Assembly: GCF_000966195.1 (NCBI RefSeq)
Contig: NZ_LAHL01000013.1
Coordinates: forward strand, 1 to 64,000
Reading direction: 5' to 3'
DNA: 64,000 bases
DNA from: Domibacillus robiginosus
Lineage (GTDB): Bacteria; Bacillota; Bacilli; Bacillales; Domibacillaceae
The position numbers and the translations under genes are program-made. Below are positions 27,431 through 34,766 of the stretch, piece by piece. The notes under the pieces are model-generated. The model worked only from the letters and a program-made list of their open reading frames with translations. It searched no databases and was not told the DNA's origin. Each line of letters starts with the position of its first letter. Position 1 is the first letter of the stretch.

Positions 27431-28190
27431 AATTTGCTGAAGAATGTATGGATTGCTCTGTTTCTCCCTGCGGTAAAATTAAAATTTCTACCCGGCGGTT
27501 TTGCGCACGCCCCTCGGCCGTGTCATTCGAGACAATTGGTTGATATTCTCCGTACCCTTTGGCACTGAACAAGCGCGGATCAAGCTGATTATTTTTTAGA
27601 ATTTCTTTCATAAAATTAACGGCCCGCATGGCGCTTAACTCCCAGTTAGAGTCAAACTGGGCGGTTTTAATTGGCATATTATCTGTATGACCGCTGATAA
27701 TAATACTCCGTGGCGTATCCATCACAAGCAGCTTGGAAATATCATGTGCGCTTGCTAGCTGATCCGGCTCGATTTCAGCTTTACCGGAACTAAATAAAAC
27801 ATTGTCTCGAATACGAAGCAGCAGCCCTTCTCCACTAAGTGTCGTTTCTACTTTGTTCTCCAAATTGTTTTCTTTAATATACATGGTCATTTTTTTCTGC
27901 ATTTCTTCTAATTCTTCTTTATCGGCGGCTTTTAAATTGTTTTCCTGCTCTTCAGTTTCAGACATTGATGGATCCGAAACAGGACTTGGAAAATCAAGTA
28001 CGCCGCTTCCCCCTTCAAGCTCATTATTAAAAGCGGAGGCAATCGCTTGAAACTTTTGGGCGTCAATCGAGCTGCTTGCAAACAAAACGATAAAGAGGGC
28101 GAGAAGAAGTGTTAATAAATCGGCGTAGGGGATCAGCCATGACTCATCTACATGGTCTTCGTGTTTTTTATGCCGCTTACGCTTGGCCAT
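27429..28190 (-). CDS. motB: Flagellar motor stator protein MotB
   Basis: A 253-residue stator subunit. A basic N terminus is followed by one membrane helix starting in PYADLLTLLLALF, with the proton-binding Asp24. After a linker comes an OmpA/MotB peptidoglycan-binding domain (about 115-240) with SGHTDNMPI and the NRRVEI motif. It anchors the proton channel formed with MotA to the wall. The start at ATG 28190 lies inside the end of motA (14-bp overlap), so the two are translationally coupled. The conserved channel Asp indicates H+ rather than Na+ coupling only tentatively. Confidence 0.95.
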   Translation of the reverse strand: MAKRKRHKKHEDHVDESWLIPYADLLTLLLALFIVLFASSSIDAQKFQAIASAFNNELEGGSGVLDFPSPVSDPSMSETEEQENNLKAADKEELEEMQKKMTMYIKENNLENKVETTLSGEGLLLRIRDNVLFSSGKAEIEPDQLASAHDISKLLVMDTPRSIIISGHTDNMPIKTAQFDSNWELSAMRAVNFMKEILKNNQLDPRLFSAKGYGEYQPIVSNDTAEGRAQNRRVEILILPQGETEQSIHSSAN

Positions 28191-28980
28191 CTCCCTGTCC
28201 TCCTCCATCAGCATTTAATAGTTTTTTCTTTTCATCTGCAGGCAGATAAGAAGCAAGCTTTTGTTCAAGAACGCGTGGCGCTTCCCCTTCCAATATGGAA
28301 AGAATGCCTTCAATCATCATTTCCTTTGTTTTTGCTTCAAGGGACGATTTTCGTTTTAGCTTATTAGCAAACGGATGCCATAGCACATACCCGGTAAAAA
28401 TACCGAGTAGCGTCGCCACAAAAGCAGCGGAAATCGCATGACCCAGCGCTTCCGTGTCACTCATGTTTCCAAGAGCTGCAATCAAGCCGACAACCGCTCC
28501 AAGCACACCGAGTGTCGGTGCGTACGTTCCAGCTTGTGTAAAAATAGCGGCACCTGCTGTATGGCGGTCCTCCATCGCGGCAATTTCCTCACTTAATACA
28601 TCACGAATGTAATCGGCGCTTTGCCCATCTACTGCAAGGCTCATGCCATTTTTTAAAAATTCGTCTTCAATATCATTCATTTTTGTTTCTAACGACAGCA
28701 AACCTTCTTTACGGGCAAGCTCAGCCCAGCCAGTAAACAAGCTGATGACTTCCTGCGGCGTCATTCTTTTTTGATCTTTAAATAAAATACCGAACAGCTT
28801 TGGCACTTTTTTTAGCTCAGAACCTGGAAAAGCGATCGTTACTGCGGCCACTGTTCCAAGAACGATAATTAACCATGCAGCCGGGTTAAGCAAAACCACA
28901 GGACTAACTCCTTTGGCGACCATCCCTACTCCAACCGCAATAATCGCCAAAATAATTCCAACTAGTGATGTTTTATCCAA
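28177..28980 (-). CDS. motA: Flagellar motor stator protein MotA
   Basis: A 267-residue membrane protein with four helices and a large cytoplasmic loop, of the MotA/TolQ/ExbB family. The conserved features are the LFKDQKRMTPQEVISLF loop region and the Pro-containing TYAPTLGVLGAVVGLI helix. It forms the ion channel of the flagellar stator with MotB and couples to the rotor. The start is TTG at 28980, with AAGGAG upstream. A perfect SigD promoter lies 38-63 bp upstream, so motAB is expressed with the flagellar/chemotaxis regulon. Confidence 0.95.
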   Translation of the reverse strand: MDKTSLVGIILAIIAVGVGMVAKGVSPVVLLNPAAWLIIVLGTVAAVTIAFPGSELKKVPKLFGILFKDQKRMTPQEVISLFTGWAELARKEGLLSLETKMNDIEDEFLKNGMSLAVDGQSADYIRDVLSEEIAAMEDRHTAGAAIFTQAGTYAPTLGVLGAVVGLIAALGNMSDTEALGHAISAAFVATLLGIFTGYVLWHPFANKLKRKSSLEAKTKEMMIEGILSILEGEAPRVLEQKLASYLPADEKKKLLNADGGGQGDGQA

Positions 28981-29017
28981 AATACATTAGCTCCTTACTC
29001 CATAGACTTTTATCTTT

Positions 29018-29043
29018 ATATCGGCAGGTTCAGCCATATTTTA
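29018..29043 (-). promoter_or_regulatory. SigD promoter of motAB
   Basis: On the minus strand TAAA is followed after 14 bp by GCCGATAT, an exact match to the SigD (flagellar sigma 28) consensus. Confidence 0.92.
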
Positions 29044-29182
29044 CACGTTTCGACAAAGAAAAAGAATGGCGGAACTGTTACATTTTGATTATTTATCGCG
29101 ATAAACTTAATAAAACTTTAGCACTAGCTTTACATCTTTTTGATAAAATGAATGTAATCTTATATAGACGAGGTTTTCACCT

Positions 29183-30550
29183 ATGAAGCTATTAGTATAT
29201 CTTCTTTTATTTTTTTTAATTATTTTGACCATCTTGTTCCTTCGTCAGCGAAAAAAACGGGCTTCTTACTGGAATCGGACGGATTTGTTAACAAATCTTC
29301 CAAACCGCCGCAGCCTTGAGCAATTCATAGAAGCTCGAACTACACCACTTAACCTGCCTATTGCGGTTGTCGTTATCGATTTTGACAATTTCAACTGGAT
29401 CAACGAAAAATACGGTTACGAAAGCGGCGACAGCGTGCTAGTTGAATTTTCACAGCGCCTTGCTTTTTCCGCGCCCAATCACAGTCTGGCTGCACGAATT
29501 GAAGGAAACAAATTTGCGCTGGCCATACCCGGCACATACAGCCGGAAAGAAATTCAAATGATGCTTGCTGAGCAATTTCAGTCGCTTCAAAGTCCATTTT
29601 ATATTTTCGGCGCACCCGTCCATCTTACTTTTTCAGCCGGCGTAGCCCTGGCACCTGAAGATGGAAAAAGCGGACATACGCTGCTGCTTCATGCTGAGCG
29701 GGCCCTTCGTCACGTAAAACATCACGGAAAAAACAACCTGCTTTTGTACAATACATCATTTCAGCGTCATGACCTTGAACGCCAGCTGGCCATGACCTTT
29801 CAAAGCGCTCTTCAAAACGGAGAGTTCTTTCTGTGTTATCAGCCTAAATTGGATGTTCGCAGCGGAACAGTCGATTCTGTTGAAGCGTTGGTCCGCTGGA
29901 ACAGTCCCATTCATGGCAGTATTTCACCTTCCCTATTTGTACCAATTGCCGAAAAAAACGGGTTTATTTTTGACTTAACAAGATGGATTTTGAATGAGGC
30001 ATGCCGCCAGATGAAACAGTGGTCGGAAAGAGATCATTCTTTCCAAAAAGTCGCTGTGAACATATCCGCTCCTCTATTTTTATCAGACCGTCTGCCGGAA
30101 ATGATTCGTGACATTCTTCAGGAGCATCAGCTGGAGGCCCGGTTTCTCGAATTAGAAATTACGGAAACAGCCGTTATGACCGACTTTCAGAATGCCTGCC
30201 GCATTATCAGCCTGCTGAAAAAAGAAGGGATTACGATTTCACTTGATGACTTTGGCACTGGCGTTTCATCGTTGACATATTTAAAAAACCTTCCGATTGA
30301 TACATTAAAAATAGATAAATCCTTTATTAATGAAATTCATACTTCATTTGAAGACAAAGCACTTGTTGAAATGATTATTCAGCTGGCCAATTTGTTCGGA
30401 TTATCGGTTGTCGCGGAAGGAGTAGAAAAACAAGAGCAGCTCAATGTACTGAAAAAATTGGGCTGTGACTTCATTCAAGGCTACCTGGTCAGCCGACCCG
30501 AGCTTCCCGATGTGCTTGAAGTGTATTATAAAAAGCAAAGATTCGGCTAA
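29183..30550 (+). CDS. Membrane-anchored degenerate GGDEF / intact EAL c-di-GMP phosphodiesterase
   Basis: A 455-residue protein: one N-terminal membrane helix (about 3-21), a GGDEF-fold domain (about 35-185) and an EAL domain (about 195-450). The GGDEF active-site loop reads EGNKF, so cyclase activity is very unlikely. The EAL domain keeps the expected catalytic residues in EALVRW, NIS, ELEITETAV, LDDFGTG, LKIDKSF, VVAEGVE and IQGY, and should hydrolyse c-di-GMP to pGpG. It is divergent from motAB, about 200 bp away, which fits control of motility. The ATG is behind GAGG. There is no separate sensory domain beyond the short N-terminal segment. Confidence 0.9.
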   Translation: MKLLVYLLLFFLIILTILFLRQRKKRASYWNRTDLLTNLPNRRSLEQFIEARTTPLNLPIAVVVIDFDNFNWINEKYGYESGDSVLVEFSQRLAFSAPNHSLAARIEGNKFALAIPGTYSRKEIQMMLAEQFQSLQSPFYIFGAPVHLTFSAGVALAPEDGKSGHTLLLHAERALRHVKHHGKNNLLLYNTSFQRHDLERQLAMTFQSALQNGEFFLCYQPKLDVRSGTVDSVEALVRWNSPIHGSISPSLFVPIAEKNGFIFDLTRWILNEACRQMKQWSERDHSFQKVAVNISAPLFLSDRLPEMIRDILQEHQLEARFLELEITETAVMTDFQNACRIISLLKKEGITISLDDFGTGVSSLTYLKNLPIDTLKIDKSFINEIHTSFEDKALVEMIIQLANLFGLSVVAEGVEKQEQLNVLKKLGCDFIQGYLVSRPELPDVLEVYYKKQRFG

Positions 30551-30593
30551 CAAAAAAATCCGCCGCCTCCATTTTGGAAGCCGCGGTTTTTTT
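30551..30593. terminator. Bidirectional terminator between the EAL gene and hmp
   Basis: CCGCCGCCTCC and GGAAGCCGCGG pair with two mismatches around a TTTT-type loop, with A and T runs outside. Confidence 0.8.
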
Positions 30594-30594
30594 A

Positions 30595-31794
30595 TTATGC
30601 CTGCAAGGCCATTGCCGGCCCAAAAAATTCATACTTTACATTTTGTTCGTTAAAGCCAAGCTCTGTTAAATATTTAACAATCGCCTGCATAAACGGTACA
30701 GGTCCGCATACGTAACAAATACTGTTTGAATCAATAACGTCCTTCAGGAAGCTTTTGTTGATATAACCTGTTACATCACATAGATCTGATTCACTTTTTG
30801 TTTCTTCATAAGCCACATACATTTTTCCGTTCGGAAGCTGGCTTATTTTTTCTGCTGCCTCTTTTTCAAAAGCTCTTGCTTCTTTGTTTCGCGCTGCTTG
30901 AATAAAAACTGTTTTCCGCTCCGGCTCATTTTGTACAATCGAGCCAAGCATGGCCATCATTGGTGTTACACCGACTCCGCCTGCAATAAGCGCTACCGGC
31001 TGTGTGCCTTGTTCCAAATAAAAATCACCGGCTGGCGCACTTACTTCTAATGTATCTCCTTCTTGAAGCTGGTCATGAAGGTAAACAGATACTTTTCCTT
31101 CTGGATTATGATCTGCTTCCCGCTTCACAGAAATACGGAAGGAGTCGGATCCAGGTGCTTGTGACAAGCTGTACTGGCGGTTCACTAAAAATTCTTCACC
31201 AGGAATCGATGTACGAATCGTAATATACTGACCTGGTAAATAAGCAGGTACAGGCTCGCCATCTTTTGCTTTTAAATAGAAGGAAGTGATCAATGAGCTT
31301 TCCTTTACTTTTCTCTCAATAATAAACCCTTTAAAATCTTTCCAGCCATTTTGCTGCTGCTCTGCTTGAGCATACATTTCTTTTTCTACATCAATAAATA
31401 CTTGAGCAATTACACCGTATGCTTCTGCCCATGCGTTAATGATGTCATCTGTTGCCGCTTCACCGAGCACGCCTTTAATAGCCTTTAGTAAGTACTCTCC
31501 TACAATTGGATAATGCTCCGCCTTGATTGCAAGGCTGCGGTGTTTATGAGCAATTTGCTTAACAGCCGGAAGCAGCACTTCCAGCTGGTCAATGTACTTG
31601 GCTGCTGCATAAACCGTGTTTGCCAGGGCTGTTTGCTGCCGCCCTTTAGATTGATTTGCATGGTTAAAAATATTGAGCAGTTCGGGATGAGCTTCAAACA
31701 TTGTTCTATAGAAATAAGTTGTGATTTCAACACCATGTGTTTCTAAGATAGGAGCAGTTGATTTTACAATATCGATTGTTTTTTGTGATAGCAC
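30595..31794 (-). CDS. hmp: Flavohemoprotein, nitric oxide dioxygenase Hmp
   Basis: A 399-residue cytosolic enzyme that oxidises NO to nitrate. The N-terminal globin domain (1-140) has proximal His85, Tyr29 and Gln53. The FAD domain shows RQYSLS and the NAD(P) domain shows GGVGVTPMMAML and YVCGPVPFM. The length matches Hmp of Bacillus. The gene is divergent from nsrR, and a near-perfect NsrR operator lies about 26 bp upstream of the hmp start. It is therefore NO-induced. Note that the organism's own NO synthase gene nearby is a pseudogene. Confidence 0.96.
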   Translation of the reverse strand: MLSQKTIDIVKSTAPILETHGVEITTYFYRTMFEAHPELLNIFNHANQSKGRQQTALANTVYAAAKYIDQLEVLLPAVKQIAHKHRSLAIKAEHYPIVGEYLLKAIKGVLGEAATDDIINAWAEAYGVIAQVFIDVEKEMYAQAEQQQNGWKDFKGFIIERKVKESSLITSFYLKAKDGEPVPAYLPGQYITIRTSIPGEEFLVNRQYSLSQAPGSDSFRISVKREADHNPEGKVSVYLHDQLQEGDTLEVSAPAGDFYLEQGTQPVALIAGGVGVTPMMAMLGSIVQNEPERKTVFIQAARNKEARAFEKEAAEKISQLPNGKMYVAYEETKSESDLCDVTGYINKSFLKDVIDSNSICYVCGPVPFMQAIVKYLTELGFNEQNVKYEFFGPAMALQA

Positions 31795-31819
31795 AATAAT
31801 TCCCCCTGGATCTTTTTAA

Positions 31820-31842
31820 AAGATGCATTTTTAATACATCTT
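31820..31842. promoter_or_regulatory. NsrR operator between hmp and nsrR
   Basis: A 23-bp dyad with arms AAGATGCATTT and AATACATCTT around a T-rich centre. It matches the classic NsrR palindrome (AAGATGYATTT/AAATRCATCTT) and lies in the hmp promoter region. Confidence 0.9.
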
Positions 31843-31960
31843 ATTTATACGCCACCTTTTCTCCAAAAACAATATATAGAATATATGTTTAAAAAAATGT
31901 TCACAATTGCACAAATTTCTAGTCACATGCCATAATAGCTGTATAGGACAGGTGAAAAAA

Positions 31961-32407
31961 ATGAAACTAACTCTTTATACAGACTACTCGCTTCGCATGC
32001 TTGTTTTTTTAGGGGCAAAAGCTGAAGGTGAATTATCCAATATAAAGGAAATTGCAGATGCATATAATATTTCAAAAAACCATTTAATGAAGGTTACGCA
32101 CGAACTCGGCAAGCTTGGTTACATTGAAACCATTCGAGGACGAAATGGCGGTATTCGGCTGGCAAAAAACCCTTCTGATATTAATATCGGTGAAGTTGTC
32201 CGGAAAACCGAGGATGATTTTCACATTGTTGAATGCTTTGTTGATCCCGGCCGCTGCTCAATCACTCCGATTTGCGGGCTACGCCACGTATTCGCCGAAG
32301 CACTGCAGGCGTTTCTTGCTGTACTGGATCGTTATACGTTAAATGATTTTCTGGCAGACAAGGATATGCTTCGCATCTTTTTGGAATCCGATTCTTCCAT
32401 TATGTAA
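31961..32407 (+). CDS. nsrR: Nitric-oxide-sensing repressor NsrR (Rrf2 family)
   Basis: A 148-residue Rrf2-family regulator with an N-terminal winged helix (SNIKEIADAYNISKNHLMKVTHEL) and three cluster cysteines Cys92, Cys99 and Cys105. With Asp8 these can bind the [4Fe-4S] cluster that reacts with NO. It represses hmp and related genes and releases on NO exposure. The ATG at 31961 follows an AGGTG site; a longer in-frame reading is not supported. Its divergent arrangement with hmp around an NsrR operator is strong functional evidence. In B. subtilis nsrR and hmp are not adjacent, so this linkage is a small difference. Confidence 0.95.
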   Translation: MKLTLYTDYSLRMLVFLGAKAEGELSNIKEIADAYNISKNHLMKVTHELGKLGYIETIRGRNGGIRLAKNPSDINIGEVVRKTEDDFHIVECFVDPGRCSITPICGLRHVFAEALQAFLAVLDRYTLNDFLADKDMLRIFLESDSSIM

Positions 32408-32461
32408 AGAGCCGCCTTTTTTGATACACTGGCTATATTACATAAGTAAAGGAGAATATCG

Positions 32462-33691
32462 ATGAAAACTTTCGAAGAACAGCTCCAAAATTACGCACAG
32501 CTTGCAGTTACAACGGGTGTTAATATTCAGTCCGGTCAAACGCTTGTTGTACGTGCGGCTATTGATTCAGCCCTGCTGGTTCGCCTGATCGTTGAAAAAG
32601 CATACCAGGCAGGCGCCAAGCATGTATACGTAGACTGGAGTGACGACGCTGTTTCCAGATTAAAGTATACGCTTGCACCGGAAGAAGCCTTTCACGAGTT
32701 TCCAGCGTGGAACAAGCAAATGATGGAATCACTTGCAGATGAAGGCGCTGCTTTTATGTCGATTGTTTCATCGGGGCCGGATTTGTTAAAAGGCGTAGAT
32801 GGAAAACGGATTGCTGCTTATCAAAAAGCAGCTGGGACAGCGATGAAAAAGTACCGTGAATACATCCAGTCTGACAAAGTAAGCTGGACAGTGATCGCAG
32901 CGCCATCACAGGATTGGGCAGATAAAGTATTTGAAAATCTTCCAGAAGCGGAACGGGTACCGGCTCTTTGGGACGCCATTTTCAAAGCGGTCCGAGCAGA
33001 TCATGCAGACCCTGTTCAAGCCTGGAAAGAGCATGATGCCCGTTTGATCGAGAAGGTTGCTGTGTTAAACAAGCAGCATTTTAAAACGCTCCACTACACA
33101 GCGCCGGGTACAGATTTAACAATTGATCTTCCGGATACGCATCTCTGGGTAGGTGCAGGCAGCACGAATGAACAGGGACACAGCTTTATGGCGAATATGC
33201 CGACCGAGGAAGTATTCACTGTTCCTCTTAAAACGGGGGTCAACGGATACGTTAAGGCAACGAAGCCGCTCAGCTACGCTGGAAATATTATTGACGGCTT
33301 TACTGTTACATTTGAGAACGGACGTATTGTAGACGTTTCTGCTGAGCAGGGTGAAGAAGTACTGAAGCAGCTTGTCGACACAGATGAAGGCTCCCACTAC
33401 CTGGGAGAAGTGGCACTAGTTCCACATGATTCTCCTATTTCAAATGCAGGCATCCTGTTTTTCAATACGCTTTTTGATGAAAATGCCTCTAATCACCTGG
33501 CTATTGGCAGCGCGTATGCATTTTGTATTGAAGGCGGCAAAGAAATGTCACAGGAAGAGCTGGATCAAAACGGCTTAAACACAAGTATCACTCACGTTGA
33601 CTTTATGATTGGCTCCGCCGATATGAATATTGACGGCATTAAAAAAGATGGCACACGCGAAGCCATTTTCCGCAACGGCAACTGGGCATAA
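32462..33691 (+). CDS. ampS: Aminopeptidase AmpS (M29 family)
   Basis: A 409-residue metallo-aminopeptidase of family M29 (AmpS/PepS). It removes N-terminal residues from peptides in the cytosol. Characteristic regions are FMANMPTEEVFTVP (first metal Glu), GEVALVPHDSPIS, LAIGSAYAFCIEGG and the C-terminal SITHVDFMIGSADMNIDG, which carry the metal ligands. The length equals Bacillus AmpS (410). The ATG follows AAAGGAG. It stands between nsrR and a strong terminator; co-transcription with nsrR over 54 bp is possible. Confidence 0.93.
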   Translation: MKTFEEQLQNYAQLAVTTGVNIQSGQTLVVRAAIDSALLVRLIVEKAYQAGAKHVYVDWSDDAVSRLKYTLAPEEAFHEFPAWNKQMMESLADEGAAFMSIVSSGPDLLKGVDGKRIAAYQKAAGTAMKKYREYIQSDKVSWTVIAAPSQDWADKVFENLPEAERVPALWDAIFKAVRADHADPVQAWKEHDARLIEKVAVLNKQHFKTLHYTAPGTDLTIDLPDTHLWVGAGSTNEQGHSFMANMPTEEVFTVPLKTGVNGYVKATKPLSYAGNIIDGFTVTFENGRIVDVSAEQGEEVLKQLVDTDEGSHYLGEVALVPHDSPISNAGILFFNTLFDENASNHLAIGSAYAFCIEGGKEMSQEELDQNGLNTSITHVDFMIGSADMNIDGIKKDGTREAIFRNGNWA

Positions 33692-33697
33692 TAACAG

Positions 33698-33730
33698 AAA
33701 AAGATCCCGACTTTTCTCGGGATCTTTTTT
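33698..33730. terminator. Bidirectional terminator between ampS and gltC
   Basis: AAAAGATCCCGA and TCGGGATCTTTT pair around a short loop, with flanking A and T runs. Confidence 0.92.
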
Positions 33731-34640
33731 AAAAGCTAAATTCATTTAATCGGTTATAATACTTAATAAGAAATTCATAAAACATTTTTTCAGACGGCGG
33801 CAGCGCCCGAGATTTCGTCATGATAACCCCAACTGTCCGCGTAACGCGCGGCACACTGACTGGAATACTTACCGTGCCTACCGGGGTCTGATCGATTAAT
33901 AATGTTTCTGGAAGCAGGCTGACACCAAGCCCGGCTTCTACTAACCCTTTAATCGTGTAAATATCCTCACTTTCAAACGCCACCGATGGTTCAAAGTTTA
34001 CTTTTCTGCATGCATCAAGCACGAGTGTTCGCATATCATACCCGGTCCGGAACAGAACAAATTGGTCATCCATCAAGTCACGAAGATTAATGGATACCTG
34101 TTTGGCTAAACGATGATGAGTAGGAATAAGGGCTCTCATATGTTCAGAGAAAAAAACATGTGTATTAATTTCAGCAGTTGGTTCCGGAACGGGAGACACA
34201 AATGCAAGATCGATTTCTCCTTTTTCCACTCGGTCGCGCAATTCCCGATTTGACCCTTGTTTAAAGTCAAAGCCAACATCTGAATATTGATGTCGAAAAG
34301 CTGAAATCACCCTCGGTAACGTTTTCGTTGCGAGTGAATTTGGAAATCCGAGACGGATTTTCCCTGCTTCTGGATTTAAATAATCTTCAATCGCCTGGAC
34401 TGCTTTATCCATCGCTTCCATTGCTATTAAAGCGTGATCGTAAAAAATACGTCCAGCATGGGTCAAGCGGACGCTGCGACCTTCCCGTAAAAACAGCTCA
34501 ACACCCAGTTCATCTTCAAGCTTGGCAATTTGACGGCTGACCGCAGACTGCGCAACATGCAGATGAAAAGCAGCTTCTGTCATATGCTCTTGGCGCGCTA
34601 CTTCCATGAAATATTTTAATTGCCTCATTTCCATTTTCAT
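33729..34640 (-). CDS. gltC: LysR-type activator of glutamate synthase, GltC
   Basis: A 303-residue LysR regulator with N-terminal winged helix-turn-helix (EAAFHLHVAQSAVSRQIAKLEDELG) and a two-lobed effector domain (about 90-300). It closely follows GltC of Bacillus, including the C-terminal RTVGVI segment, and is divergent from gltAB exactly as there. GltC activates gltAB when 2-oxoglutarate is high and is blocked by glutamate and by glutamate dehydrogenase. The start is set at ATG 34640, 5 bp after GGAG; a downstream ATG (34634) is possible. A GltC-type dyad lies just upstream. Confidence 0.93.
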   Translation of the reverse strand: MKMEMRQLKYFMEVARQEHMTEAAFHLHVAQSAVSRQIAKLEDELGVELFLREGRSVRLTHAGRIFYDHALIAMEAMDKAVQAIEDYLNPEAGKIRLGFPNSLATKTLPRVISAFRHQYSDVGFDFKQGSNRELRDRVEKGEIDLAFVSPVPEPTAEINTHVFFSEHMRALIPTHHRLAKQVSINLRDLMDDQFVLFRTGYDMRTLVLDACRKVNFEPSVAFESEDIYTIKGLVEAGLGVSLLPETLLIDQTPVGTVSIPVSVPRVTRTVGVIMTKSRALPPSEKMFYEFLIKYYNRLNEFSF

Positions 34641-34655
34641 CCACACTCCAGACTT

Positions 34656-34670
34656 ATATCATTTTGAGAT
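34656..34670. promoter_or_regulatory. GltC binding box (Box I type)
   Basis: ATATCATTTTGAGAT, which differs at one base from the dyad ATCTC-N5-GAGAT that I recall for GltC Box I. It lies between gltC and gltA, near the gltC start, where autorepression and gltA activation are exerted. Confidence 0.65.
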
Positions 34671-34766
34671 CAATAACTGGTTAATAATATATTGATTGTA
34701 TCATTTCTGAACTCTACAATAAATATAACAGAGAAAGATGATTTGAACGCGGAGGTGCACAACAAC

